A stretch of 64,000 nucleotides of DNA. Origin: Prosapia bicincta. Lineage: Eukaryota > Arthropoda > Insecta > Hemiptera > Cercopidae. The stretch covers positions 206,959,841-207,023,840 of the forward strand of contig JBAIZL010000001.1 in assembly GCA_036971475.1 (NCBI GenBank). The letters run 5' to 3'. Below are positions 13,661 through 25,520 of this stretch, piece after piece (position 1 is the first letter of the stretch; every line of letters starts with the position of its first letter). The position numbers and the translations under genes are program-made. The notes beneath the pieces are model-generated. The model was not told where the DNA came from, did not search any database, and saw only the letters and a list, made by a program, of their open reading frames with translations.

Positions 13661-14470
13661 TATAAAAATGAATGTTTGTGTGTGTGTGTCTGTATATAAT
13701 AGACGCCTAAACCACTGAACTGTAAATATGGGTGGTTTGTTTAACATTTTCCCTCCATCTGTGAAATTTGGTGTATATCCATCCACATGGCTCCGCCCCA
13801 GAGGCTTAGGATGGTTCAGTGTACAGCCTTCCATAAGTCTAATGTTAAAATGTATATCTACATTAGGGTTACTTAATTAATTAAAATAATTATAAACATA
13901 ATGCAAAAATAAAAATACAATATAAATATTTTATATTGTTTAAAATAGGTAGATTCTATGTAAAATTAGGCCTATTGCTATCACTCATATTAATATTAAA
14001 AGCAAGGTCGACGATAATACTCTTGCGAAATTTGAATCCACCAAAGTTGAGCCAGACTATCCACAAAAAAACTGAAACCAACTTGAACCGGGCAGAAATC
14101 ATAGGGGACAAGTTCAAAGGAGAGATGGTTTTAATTTTATGAATACCGATAATTTCATCAGATCTACCCATTGATTTCAAACGACTATAATATCCTTTGC
14201 GTCTTGCATTCGCAATAACCATAAACAAGGCACAAGCCCGATCGTCGACCATTGCTGGATTAAATTTTGAACATTCGAACTTCAATTTCCTACTATTACA
14301 TGTTGCGACACCTAAAATTTGTATGTTTATAAGCATAATGTATTGAAGAAAAACATTGTCTATCCTCTAGCGTTGCAGTAAAAGAAATATGTTTGCTTTT
14401 CTTATTAGAATATTATGATCTCAGGCGCAGCAACGTGCGCAGGGTAAAGCCAGTATTTACGTATTTATAC
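13655..14470 (+). mobile_element. possible non-autonomous transposon remnant
   Basis: The left part (ATGAATGTTTGTGTGTGTGT, AAACCACTGAAC, TGAAATTTGGTGTATA) has the layout seen near the ends of many dispersed insect elements. The right part ends GCAACGTGCGCAGGGTAAAGC (about 14430-14450), which also resembles a frequent insect element terminus. This is recognition of a general pattern, not a named family. A 126-codon minus-strand frame (14336-13956) lies inside. It begins MLINIQILGVATC and includes FKLVSVFLWIVWLNF. I recognise no domain in it and do not claim that it is a gene. Confidence 0.3.
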
Positions 14471-14479
14471 TAAAGAAAT

Positions 14480-15630
14480 TCCGAAATAAAAGCTATGTAT
14501 ATATATCTACATAGATAAAAGGGAGGGCATGGATGGAAATTGCTAATAGGAAAGAGCAAATGAATAAAATACCGTATAATAATATAGCGTCTGCAAATTT
14601 TTTTTTCAAATATTTGAAAGTACAAATTTTATCGCCAGTTCGTTCACGAATTTGGTTACCTAAACAATAATAAAGTGAAGCACAGCAACATTCACATATT
14701 TTTTTATTTATTAGCAATCAACTCGACTATGCAAATAACACGAATTTGTAGACTTACAAATGTGTCATCTTCAGAATTGTCCAAATTTATTTTTTTTTAA
14801 GTTCACATTTTCTAAATGAATAGCCTATTTCTTGACAGTAACTTGTGCAATTCTTTTATGAAAATAATGAGAACAGCTTTACTGTATTTAAATTATAAAC
14901 TGGGTTTCTTTATTGCTTACTGTATTCACAACTCCGAAAAAAAGACTAAATTTAGTGTCACACAAACAAGATTGCAGTATTACCCGCTCAGAAAACATAG
15001 ATCTAATATAGGCTATTGTCTACATTCCAGACGTAGCGATACTGGTCAAATTATACCTGCCAGATCAGGAGAAGGAAGCATAAAAAAATATATATATTTA
15101 TATATACTGGGTAAGAGTGGGGTGGTTTTTACACAACCAAGTCATCATTGTGTCGATATGAATATAATCATACTACAAATCGACACTGGTCTTTTTCAAC
15201 ATTGCCCGATTACAACTTACATATTGCACATGAGCAATACAGATCGTGTCTACAAATGATTTCAAAAGGTTTTGTAAATATACTTTGCTGGTTCAGGTTA
15301 GGTTTGATAAACCAAATTTTGCTACCGTTGTGGCTGGTGTAAACTCATACAAAATGTAATCACTTCTTGTTTATATGTTTTATGCCAATTACCTGGAAAA
15401 ATCCTAATTATAACCACAGCAAAAATATTAAAGATAACTAGGCTATCAACTTGAAGCAATGTATTTACATACTCGCCTTTGGCTAATACAATAGGTTTAT
15501 TTGTAATAATAGGTAAATAATGCCTCTCGACACTCTCGAGAATACTATAGGATAATGTTATTAAATGTCAAAATAACGTTTAGCAGATTTGCCAAAAATA
15601 TTATCTCCAATTACAGCTCCATTATTTAGG
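14480..15630. other. unexplained stretch with an unrecognised 147-codon frame
   Basis: The longest plus-strand frame here runs 14816-15259 (147 codons, starts MNSLFLDSNL). It shows no domain, signal peptide or repeat that I know, and contains runs such as KKYIYLYILG that reflect local A+T bias. A second frame overlaps it at 15148-15342. I regard both as probably chance. Nothing else is visible. Confidence 0.3.
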
Positions 15631-15947
15631 TTACAATGAAAATATGGAAAGAACCCCAATACCACAAAAAATAACAAATAAAACAAGTTACTTAAGATTA
15701 AACCCTTACGTACATTTCGATGACCATAACATCATCAGAGGGTCTTATTACAAAATTACAATCTAGCAAACAAGAAGTTGCAAACTAGAATCATCATTCT
15801 AGTTTGTAACTTCTCGTTTGCTAGATTGTAATTAGACCCTCTCATGATGACATGGTCATCGAAATGTACGTAAGGGTTTAATCTAGAAGTAACTTGTTTT
15901 ATTTATTTTTTGTGGTATTGGGGTTCTTTCCAATATTTTCATTGTAA
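15631..15947. mobile_element. foldback element with ~155 bp arms
   Basis: TTACAATGAAAATATGGAAA at 15631 returns inverted as TTTCCAATATTTTCATTGTAA at about 15927-15947. The arms meet at about 15791, with only a few bases between AACTAGAAT and ATTCTAGTT. Differences between arms are few, including a microdeletion near the hammerhead-like segment. A single-arm relative is at 31990-32175. Confidence 0.85.
15702..15743 (-). ncRNA. hammerhead-like motif, GATGAC type (left arm)
   Basis: On the minus strand: ACCCT (15743-15739), CTGATGA (15738-15732), a short hairpin segment ending GTCATC, GAAA (15718-15715), TGTACG, TA, then AGGGT (15706-15702). ACCCT and AGGGT would pair perfectly as stem I and TA fits the UH cleavage position. 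Stem II is shortened here compared with the copy at 32095-32139, probably by loss of one GAT triplet. The right-arm version (from 15841) has CTCATGA instead of CTGATGA. Confidence 0.4.
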
Positions 15948-16659
15948 TATATTGTACCACTGAGCTCTTGATATTGTGTATTATTTAGGTTGTTTAATTC
16001 GACACAAGACCTTAGCTGTCATGGGCCACCTCTTTCTGCTTACGTGGGAGGAGGGGGGGGAAGTTGTGCAATTTTTTTTTTACTTTGTGGAAAACTTGTT
16101 TTAATTTAAACTTTAAAACAGGAAGTTTCGTCTCATTGTGATACATAAATGTACTCTGATTACCTACCAATTTCACATCTAAAATAACTAATAAAAACCC
16201 CAATCCCAGTTAGGCAAAAGTGAAAGTATCATAATTTGAATATTCTCAATTACCTTCATGATTTTTATGCCATATTGGACATTCTCACCTTGATTTTTAC
16301 ATGACCAAATTGTAAACCCTTATGAAATACAATAGCTTCAATTGATTTGATGGATACGAGTGCCCTAATTAGGGATAAAATATAGGTTATCAATTTTGTC
16401 ACTATTTCATCACCAGCTACAACCCCTTTATTTGAACAAATGTATGCTTACCTTACATTTCTACCTTACCATACTAATTTCTAAAAATTAGAATAAATTA
16501 TTTTAAACGAATATAAAATAACTTGAGGTGTGTAAAAAGAACATAACTCTTAATAAATTAAAGTTCTAGAGCAAATAAAGTTTTAGTTTTCAAAGATGAA
16601 ATGGTTAGGTTTAGAAATAAAATACCTGCACAGTAAATTAAGTAGAGTATAATTGGAAT

Positions 16660-18000
16660 TTACAATTAAAAGTTGGCAAGCGATACTAAAGAGAATTGGG
16701 ACACGTTTTGTAAAAACGTTAATGTGGTGAACAAATATTTGAGCGAAGTTAAAATTTCCAAGAAAATTAACCAGATTGATGAGAAATATATCAGACAGAT
16801 CTAATAACCAAGCTTTGCTTGAAAAAGAAACAATAATAAAAATTTACCCAGTGGGAAAAGGAAATATTAAGTAAAGGTTTAAATGTTGATATTAGGAAAG
16901 AGGTATGCCTACTGATAAGTGAATGGAAGTTATTGAGTGGTATAACATTTTAAAATGAAACTGATAAAAATTGATAACATTAAAGAATTGAAAATAAAGT
17001 CAAGAATAATGATTTTTAACAAAGTGTTGCACAACAGTTTATTTCAATGCATTTTAGGAACAAAATGATGATACAGCTAATCACCTTCAATTGCCAAACT
17101 TCATATGAAAAATGTTGAGAGGAAATAAAGAAATAAACTGTTGTATTTTCCTAAACTAAGAAATTGATGTAGAAGATATTCTCAATATTAAAGAGCATAT
17201 AGAACATTTCTTAATTTATTATCAATATATCAACTATCAACATAAAATTTACCTATGAAATAAAAGATAATAAATGTTTAGTTTCAAGTATTAGAAACAA
17301 TAATAATAATAGCCTACTGAATTAGATATAGTGTATATAAAAAAAATACAAATAATGCTGGGTAAATCCCAGTAAATTCTATCATTGTAAATCTCAAATT
17401 AGCAGCATTCAAGTACTGTATATGGTCAATAGAATAATTATAATTCCTTTGAATAAAAATAATTTGAATTTTGACAGAATTAAAGAAATAGATAAATTTA
17501 ATGGATATAATCCCAGAATAAGGAATATATGAAGAAAACAAAATTCAAAAAAGATTTCACCTCTTTAATAAGAGAAAATATTAAAAATAAATACATTAGG
17601 CTACCATTTGATATGGATATGACAAAAGGTTTAGAAGTTTTTTTTAAAAAAAAAAGTAAATATTCAAAGTATAAAGACTGAAATATTTACCAGGTGACCC
17701 AAAAGACAAAATAAATAAGTTAGATAAATCAGGGAGTAATAAAAAAAAAATTAATTCTCGTAAAGTTTTCATTGACCAAACAAAAAAAACTTTCAAAAGA
17801 CTCAAAGAGCATATTAGCCATATAAAATTTTAAACCTGAAAAATCAAGTATTGCTGAACACATCTTACACACTAGACACGCTAAAACAAATGATCTTAAA
17901 TTAGTGAACAATGTTGGAAAAAAGGCTGTTAAAGTGTTAGAAGTTTGTGTATTAATATATGACAATATCATTATAATTACTGATAAAGAGCCTATCTGGA
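16660..18000 (+). pseudogene. Penelope-like retroelement remnant (RT connector + GIY-YIG endonuclease)
   Basis: Frame fragments in order on the plus strand match the layout of Penelope-like polyproteins. Near 16680-16800 is a lysine-rich stretch (ASDTKENWDTFCKNVNVVNK and onward). Near 16843-16890 is FTQWEKEILSKGLNVDIRKE, containing the SKGLN signature found early in these proteins. Near 17425-17525 are the separated pieces NRIIIIPLNKNNLNF and IDKFNGYNPRI, resembling the conserved segment after the RT core (IPL ... F ... I ... NGYN). The endonuclease part follows near 17730-17830 with VFIDQTKKTFKRLKEHIS (equivalent of YIGQT...R..EH; the Gly is replaced) and near 17830-17935 KPEKSSIAEHIL then HAKTNDLKL in another frame. 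The catalytic RT core is not readable and stops and frameshifts abound, so it is long dead. Recognition rests on remembered motifs, but their order and spacing agree. Confidence 0.75.
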
Positions 18001-18239
18001 ACTGTCAATTACATTGGTTAATTAGGAGATGGTTCTAATCTTAAAAAAAAAAAATATATATATTTGTATTTTGGTAAAATTAGAAAATGTGTCATAGCAA
18101 CTCTCTAACAGAGAATTTAAGAAGCAGGACCTTGCTGCAGAGGAGGAAATTATTACACCATTGGTCAGACAATGTAAAGGTGTGGCAAAGTAGTGACAAG
18201 TGTATATATTTGATGAAAATCTTGTCATAAATATAATTT

Positions 18240-18370
18240 ATTGTGTTAATAACCACCGAGGACTGTTGCTGTGGAATCGAAATATGAAAAAGGTGTTGAA
18301 AAGGTTATGTGGTATAGGTTTTATTTATTTTAATTGGTGTAATTTTAATGTTTATAGGTTGTAACAAGAA
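18240..18370 (+). repeat. Penelope-type 3' terminal sequence (pLTR-like), GATTGC family
   Basis: About 250 bp past the endonuclease remnant lies a segment with the same order as 52205-52345 and 55405-55545: hairpin-like motif, GAAA, about 40-50 bp, then an AGGTTTTATTTATTTTAA-like stretch. Its position 3' of the endonuclease frame suggests it is the terminal repeat of this Penelope-like element, and that the other two are detached copies. Confidence 0.5.
18254..18290 (+). ncRNA. decayed hammerhead-like motif, GATTGC type
   Basis: CCGAGGAC stands where relatives have CTGAAGAT. It is followed by TGTTGC, TGT, GGAATC, GAAA (18279-18282) and TATG. The GAAA and hairpin order survive, but key core bases corresponding to C3, U4 and A6 are changed, so self-cleavage is not expected. 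Confidence 0.35.
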
Positions 18371-18720
18371 TATCTGTGCACACAACTGACCTTTGGATGT
18401 CACTAGAAAAAGATTAAATAATCTCAGATATAATATTAATCTTATGTAAATGCAGTTTCGAATTTAAAATGAATATACAAGTGCTCTTGAAAAAGTCATT
18501 GAATAGGAGCTTAAATTGAATTAAAGAGAGGAACAAGTGAAAATGGGTCCATAGAATTAAAACCATTATTCAAAATCATAATTAGTAGTAGTTAATTACA
18601 AACTTTTTTTACTACTGTAACCTATTTATATTGTGTGCTTTGAACAATCACGAATTGTAAGATATTGTGCCAAATTAAGGTGCAAGTCAATAAAATGTGT
18701 ACTGGGTATATTACATTTGT

Positions 18721-18733
18721 GGGGGGGGGGGGG
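18721..18733 (+). repeat. poly(G) run
   Basis: Thirteen consecutive G in an otherwise A+T-rich region. Confidence 0.95.
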
Positions 18734-19386
18734 TAATGTGTTGCAAATGTTGTTCAAAATTATAAACAAAACCAAACAAAAGTTGCTTGTTGTAGTCATC
18801 TTGAATTCACTGATTAACTATAACTATATGCCCTTAGGTATTCACTTAGTTAAGAATCATTTAATCATAGCAAAACCAAACTGTTGAAAAAATTCATGTA
18901 GGCCTATCGAATTTTAATAAAAAATTGTAGCTGTAAAAGTATTATGGGGGAACATTTCGAGTAATGTAAAGGTAAAATAACTTATAAACAAATTAGAAAG
19001 ATCAGTTAAAGGTGAAAAACAAATTCACATGATAAATAAATGTTAGTTACTTGGGAAAAGCTGAACAGCAATTAAAAATATTACAGAATAAATTTATTAA
19101 AATTTATAATGGCACCACTATGTGGTGTCACTATTAGTCATTTCAGAAGAAAAATACAGTTGATAAACGAGTCAATATATATTGATTTTAATTATAGTTT
19201 CTGCAACTTATTTGCCCTTATCAAGCCTAAAACCGGATTGAATTATTTTAAATTTTTATCTTACAAAAAATTTTAAACCCAACTACAATAAATAATCCTT
19301 ATTGAATTATATCTTTAGAAATAGTCAGAACAACTAATATAATAAACCCACCAAATTAATGAAAATCAGAATATACACAAATAAAA

Positions 19387-19393
19387 GAAAAAA

Positions 19394-19440
<47 letters not shown>
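19387..19440. repeat. poly(A) followed by (TA)n
   Basis: About 24 A residues then about 15 TA units. This could be the 3' tail of an old retroposed sequence, but no element body is recognisable upstream. Confidence 0.85.
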
Positions 19441-19445
<5 letters not shown>

Positions 19446-19483
19446 CAAATAATAACTGTATGAAACAACTGTTGTGTAATGTT

Positions 19484-19602
19484 TAACATAAATAAATGAA
19501 ACCCCTCAAACAAATAACTTTCTTCATTTATTTTTAATACCTACAAAAAATAAAAGAAGAAAGTTATTTTTGTTTGAGAGGTTTCATTTATTTATGTTAC
19601 AC
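19484..19602. repeat. short foldback, ~45 bp arms
   Basis: AACATAAATAAATGAAACC...CTCAAACAAATAACTTTCTT (from 19485) returns inverted as AAGAAAGTTATTTTTGTTTG...GGTTTCATTTATTTATGTT (to 19602). The loop is about 30 bp. No coding content. Confidence 0.8.
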
Positions 19603-20012
19603 ACAAATAATGATTATATAAATCCATAAACAATACAGAGCCTACCTTTAAGATGGAGAATCGACATACAAAGAAAATGAAATTTTAAATAAAAACACAG
19701 AAATAATATTTTGCAAGTTTATTACAGAGAAGGAGGTATACCTACAATACCAATCTGGTTGTAATTGTAAATTACTAACCCATATATAAGCTGTATTTTC
19801 CTTAATAAATAAAATACAAGATGTTTAACTCTGAAATGTTATTTCAATTTTGGGGATTTTATGAAATGAGTTATTAATTATAAATAATAAAAAAAATACA
19901 TACCTGCAACTTTTCTTGTAACTATCAAAATATTGTTGCTGTTTATGTCGAGCCGGTTGTTAATTACTTATTATACTTTTGCTATTGCTTGCGACCAGAC
20001 TTTTAGTTAACT

Positions 20013-20116
20013 AAAAGTTGTTAAATTGTTAACTTACACTTGGAGGCAACGTTTTCGTCTTTCCATGTAAGACAATAAAGTTTCCTCCAAGTGTAAGTTA
20101 ACAATTTAACAACTTT
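20013..20116. repeat. short foldback with structured loop
   Basis: AAAGTTGTTAAATTGTTAAC...TTACACTTGGAGG (from 20014) returns inverted as CCTCCAAGTGTAAGTTAACA...ATTTAACAACTTT (to 20116). On the minus strand the loop reads GTCTT, 7 nt, AAGAC, GAAA, ACGT, T. That is a hairpin followed by GAAA and a palindrome, as in the hammerhead-like motifs, although CTGANGA is not preserved (CTTTATT). A separate palindrome CTTTTAGTTAACTAAAAG sits at 20000-20017. Confidence 0.75.
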
Positions 20117-20804
20117 CTTGTAACCTTACATTGATAGAGAACCAAGGTTAATAAACAAATAACCAATTCAACATTTAATCAAATGAAATTGAATAAAATA
20201 CAAACAGCTTCATTAAGACAGATTTTTTTATACATTAATTATTAGCAAAACAGAAATGAGAAACAGCACCTGGAAATAAAATCCAATATAACATAGTTAC
20301 AAGTGAAATTATTCTAAATAAAATATTCAATTTTCATTACATAATCAGTTATTGTAAATGTTAGAAAAATTATACTCTGAAACTAAAACATACTGGCTAA
20401 ACAAAAAAAAAAAATAATATATTGGATTCCTACAAACACAGGTGATCAGTCTGTATTGGTAGGTCAAAATGAGGGCAGTCTGATATTGCAACTATGAAAA
20501 TAATACAATAGAGTACAATGTAATACAATACAATATACTGAGATATATAGCAGTGACATTTAGAGTTAACTGTTAGGCCTTCAATAAAAATACTCACTAG
20601 AATAAGATGGCAAAATTTACAAAAAAAGAAAGAAAACAACAAAAGATTACAATACATAATAGATTTAGGGATTCACTCCAAGGTTTAAGAAAATACAAAT
20701 TCAGTAAACAATCTCTGGCTAAAGTACTTCTGTACGACAAGGTGAGGAAATATTAAAATAGGTATAAGCGATTGAACAAAGTTATAAAGTTAATAAAACA
20801 CAAC
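20117..20804. other. no supported feature
   Basis: A+T-rich lead-in to the satellite array. The minus-strand frame at 20430-20657 contains only low-complexity Leu/Tyr/Ile runs. Confidence 0.5.
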
Positions 20805-23800
20805 TTAAATTAATGTAAAAGTTTTACTATTGAGGCATTGAAAAGTGGTTTTTAGTAATCACACTCACTATGTAGTTCAAGATTCAGTGTAACAATAAAC
20901 AATAGCCAATTAGTGAATAATCTAACAAGTTCCAAGAGTGCAGTCAAAACAAAGGAGGGAAAAACACAGGTCCAATATTTGCCTTTATGTTCAAAATAAG
21001 TCACTAACATTCGCAGTTGACTACTTAATCTAACAAAAACAATTAAGTACCATGCACTGGTGATTAAAACACAAAGTAAATATATCCATATGTCTGAAGA
21101 AATTGCTGCAGTTCTGAAAAGCAATGTTGAGTGATGAATGATAAAGTCTGTTGCTCACCCTGAGGAGTCTATGAAAGACGTTCAACGGCGGAGAGAGTCA
21201 GAGATGTAGTTTGTAGCTGAAGTCTTCGTAAGGTGTGGTAGCCTTCGTTAGATTCGCATGGTGTTGCATATTTTACTGCTGAAGATGACTTTTTCTATAT
21301 CCTTGGATTGGAGTGTGTAGTCGTTAATTCCGTCCAACGAAGTGACCCCAAGACATCCATCTGAACAGAATGTTGAGTGCGGAGGAACGACCTTCGATGA
21401 TGGTGCGTTGTCCACTGACCAGAAAGTAGCTCAAGATGTCTGCTCCTAAAATTAATGTAAAAGTCTTACCACTTGTGTGTTTAAACATAGTCCTTAGTAA
21501 TCACTCACCAGTAGTTCAGGTTCACTGTAACACTTTACGATTACTAATGAGTTAATAATTTAACAAGTCCTAATATCCAGTGTAGTCAACAAATATTAGG
21601 AAATAACACAAGTCCGATATTTGTCTTTATGTTCAAAAAAAGTCACTATAACACTGGCGGATGAAGTAATACTTAATCTAACAAAATAATTAAGCACTAT
21701 GCAGTGATGAATAAACACATCCATTTGTCTGAAGAAATTGCTGCACTTCTGAAAAGCAATGTTGAGTGATGAATGAAAAGTCTGTTGCTCACCCTGAGGA
21801 GTCGATGAAAGACGTCCAACGGCGGAGAGAGTCGGAGATGTAGTTTGTAGCTGAAGTCTTCGTAAGTTGTCACGTAAGGTGTGGTAGCCTTCGTTAGATT
21901 CGCATGGTGTTGCATATTTTACTGCTGAAGATGACTTTTTCTATATCCTTGGATTGGAGTGTGTAGTCGTTAATTCCGTCCAACGAAGTGACCCCAAGAC
22001 ATCCGTCTGAACAGAATGTTGAGTGCGGAGGAACGACCTTCGATGATGGTGCGTTGTCCACTGACCAGAAAGTAGCTCAAGATGTCTGCTCCTAAAATTA
22101 ATGTAAAAGTCTTACCACTTGTGTGTTTAAACATAGTCCTTAGTAATCACTCACCAGTAGTTCAGATTCACTGTAACACTTTACGATTACTAATGAGTTA
22201 ATAATTTAACAAGTCCTAATATCCAGTGTAGTCAACAAAAATTAGGAAATAACACAAGTCCGATATTTGTCTTTATGTTCAAAAAAAGTCACTATAACAC
22301 TGGCGGATGAAGTAATACTTAATCTAACAAAATAATTAAGCACTATGCAGTGATGAATAAACATATCCATGTGTCTGAAGAAATTGCTGCACTTCTGAAA
22401 AGCAATGTTGAGTGATGAATGATAAAGTCTGTTGCTCACCCTGAGGAGTCGATGAAAGACGTCCAACGGCGGAGAGAGTCGGAGATGTAGTTTGTAGCTG
22501 AAGTCTTCGTAAGTTGTCACGTAAGGTGTGGTAGCCTTCGTTAGATTCGCATGGTGTTGCATATTTTACTGCTGAAGATGACTTTTTCTATATCCTTGGA
22601 TTGGAGTGTGTAGTCGTTAATTCCGTCCAACGAAGTGACCCCAAGACATCCATCTGAACAGAATGTTGAGTGCGGAGGAACGACCTTCGATGATGGTGCG
22701 TTGTCCACTGACCAGAAAGTAGCTCAAGATGTCTGCTCCTAAAATTAATGTAAAAGTCTTACCACTTGTGTGTTTAAACATAGTCCTTAGTAATCACTCA
22801 CCAGTAGTTCAGGTTCACTGTAACACTTTACGATTACTAATGAGTTAATAATTTAACAAGTCCTAATATCCAGTGTAGTCAACAAATATTAGGAAATAAC
22901 ACAAGTCCGATATTTGTCTTTATGTTCAAAAAAAGTCACTATAACACTGGCGGATGAAGTAATACTTAATCTAACAAAATAATTAAGCACTATGCAGTGA
23001 TGAATAAACACATCCATTTGTCTGAAGAAATTGCTGCACTTCTGAAAAGCAATGTTGAGTGATGAATGAAAAGTCTGTTGCTCACCCTGAGGAGTCGATG
23101 AAAGACGTCCAACGGCGGAGAGAGTCGGAGATGTAGTTTGTAGCTGAAGTCTTCGTAAGTTGTCACGTAAGGTGTGGTAGCCTTCGTTAGATTCGCATGG
23201 TGTTGCATATTTTACTGCTGAAGATGACTTTTTCTATATCCTTGGATTGGAGTGTGTAGTCGTTAATTCCGTCCAACGAAGTGACCCCAAGACATCCGTC
23301 TGAACAGAATGTTGAGTGCGGAGGAACGACCTTCGATGATGGTGCGTTGTCCACTGACCAGAAAGTAGCTCAAGATGTCTGCTCCTAAAATTAATGTAAA
23401 AGTCTTACCACTTGTGTGTTTAAACATAGTCCTTAGTAATCACTCACCAGTAGTTCAGATTCACTGTAACACTTTACGATTACTAATGAGTTAATAATTT
23501 AACAAGTCCTAATATCCAGTGTAGTCAACAAAAATTAGGAAATAACACAAGTCCGATATTTGTCTTTATGTTCAAAAAAAGTCACTATAACACTGGCGGA
23601 TGAAGTAATACTTAATCTAACAAAATAATTAAGCACTATGCAGTGATGAATAAACATATCCATGTGTCTGAAGAAATTGCTGCACTTCTGAAAAGCAATG
23701 TTGAGTGATGAATGATAAAGTCTGTTGCTCACCCTGAGGAGTCGATGAAAGACGTCCAACGGCGGAGAGAGTCGGAGATGTAGTTTGTAGCTGAAGTCTT

Positions 23801-25520
23801 CGTAAGTTGTCACGTAAGGTGTGGTAGCCTTCGTTAGATTCGCATGGTGTTGCATATTTTACTGCTGAAGATGACTTTTTCTATATCCTTGGATTGGAGT
23901 GTGTAGTCGTTAATTCCGTCCAACGAAGTGACCCCAAGACATCCATCTGAACAGAATGTTGAGTGCGGAGGAACGACCTTCGATGATGGTGCGTTGTCCA
24001 CTGACCAGAAAGTAGCTCAAGATGTCTGCTCCTAAAATTAATGTAAAAGTCTTACCACTTGTGTGTTTAAACATAGTCCTTAGTAATCACTCACCAGTAG
24101 TTCAGATTCACTGTAACACTTTACGATTACTAATGATTTAATAATTTAACAAGTCCTAATATCCAGTGTAATCAACACAAATTAGGAAATAACACAAGTC
24201 CGATATTTGTCTTTATGTTCAAAAAAAGTCACTATAACACTGGCGGATGAAGTAATACTTAATCTAACAAAATAATTAAGCACTATGCAGTGATGAATAA
24301 ACACATCCATTTGTCTGAAGAAATTGCTGCACTTCTGAAAAGCAATGTTGAGTGATGAATGAAAAGTCTGTTGCTCACCCTGAGGAGTCGATGAAAGACG
24401 TCCAACGGCGGAGAGAGTCGGAGATGTAGTTTGTAGCTGAAGTCTTCGTAAGTTGTCACGTAAGGTGTGGTAGCCTTCGTTAGATTCGCATGGTGTTGCA
24501 TATTTTACTGCTGAAGATGACTTTTTCTATATCCTTGGATTGGAGTGTGTAGTCGTTAATTCCGTCCAACGAAGTGACCCCAAGACATCCGTCTGAACAG
24601 AATGTTGAGTGCGGAGGAACGACCTTCGATGATGGTGCGTTGTCCACTGACCAGAAAGTAGCTCAAGATGTCTGCTCCTAAAATTAATGTAAAAGTCTTA
24701 CCACTTGTGTGTTTAAACATAGTCCTTAGTAATCACTCACCAGTAGTTCAGGTTCACTGTAACACTTTACGATTACTAATGAGTTAATAATTTAACAAGT
24801 CCTAATATCCAGTGTAGTCAACACAAATTAGGAAATAACACAAGTCCGATATTTGTCTTTATGTTCAAAAAAAGTCACTATAACACTGGCGGATGAAGTA
24901 ATACTTAATCTAACAAAATAATTAAGCACTATGCAGTGATGAATAAACATATCCATTTGTCTGAAGAAATTTCTGCACTTCTGAAAAGCAATGTTGAGTG
25001 ATGAATGATAAAGTCTGTTGCTCACCCTGAGGAGTCGATGAAAGACGTCCAACGGCGGAGAGAGTCGGAGATGTAGTTTGTAGCTGAAGTCTTCGTAAGG
25101 TGTGGTAGCCTTCGTTAGATTCGCATGGTGTTGCATATTTTACTGCTGAAGATGACTTTTTCTATATCCTTGGATTGGAGTGTGTAGTCGTTAATTCCGT
25201 CCAACGAAGTGACCCCAAGACATCCGTCTGAACAGAATGTTGAGTGCGGAGGAACGACCTTCGATGATGGTGCGTTGTCCACTGACCAGAAAGTAGCTCA
25301 AGATGTCTGCTCCTAAAATTAATGTAAAAGTCTTACCACTTGTGTGTTTAAACATAGTCCTTAGTAATCACTCACCAGTAGTTCAGGTTCACTGTAACAC
25401 TTTACGACTACTAATGAGTTAATAATTTAACAAGTCCTAATATCCAGTGTAGTCAACAAAAATGAGGAAATAACACAAGTCCGACATTTGTCTTTATGTT
25501 CAAAATAAGTCACTATAAAA
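20805..25520. repeat. satellite array: ~646 bp unit in 1293 bp higher-order dimers
   Basis: Seven complete units and part of an eighth. The landmark TGCAACACCATGCGAATC (minus strand) recurs at 21269, 21915, 22562, 23208, 23855, 24501 and 25136, i.e. spacings 646, 647, 646, 647, 646 and 635. Units alternate between two types. One type has AAACACATCCATTTGTC and GAATGAAAAGTCTG (21700s, 22990s, 24280s). The other has AAACATATCCATGTGTC and GAATGATAAAGTCTG (22240s, 23530s, and with variation 24830s). Alternate units are therefore almost identical at a 1293 bp period, which indicates recent amplification of a dimer. The first unit (20805-21445) is the most diverged and the last is truncated near 25520, as expected at array edges. 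Minus-strand open frames of 72-106 codons recur in every unit only because the units are copies; no domain is recognisable. Confidence 0.95.
21153..21513 (-). promoter_or_regulatory. splice-site-like signals within the satellite unit
   Basis: On the minus strand each unit carries CTACTG|GTGAGT (donor-like, here 21513-21503), GTG|GTAAGA (21481-21474), ATTTTAG|GAGCAG (acceptor-like, about 21446) and CAGG|GTGAGC (donor-like, 21158-21153). The acceptor and last donor bracket a ~287 bp exon-like segment. All reading frames in it contain at least one stop, so a coding exon is unlikely. Origin from a spliced transcript, or coincidence, are both possible. Confidence 0.2.

Noticed and set aside
13956..14336. 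126-codon minus-strand frame as a gene
   Set aside because: No family recognised and it lies inside a probable transposon remnant; overlapping frames exist on the other strand.
14816..15259. 147-codon frame as a host gene
   Set aside because: No recognisable domain, A+T-driven composition and no splice or promoter context; kept only as an unexplained frame.
21697..25136. Repeated 72-106 codon minus-strand frames in the satellite
   Set aside because: They are identical because the DNA unit is repeated. They have no domain, their ends shift with small indels, and no coding bias is visible.
20805..25520. CRISPR-like array
   Set aside because: Units are ~646 bp and wholly repeated, with no short repeats and unique spacers; the genome is eukaryotic.
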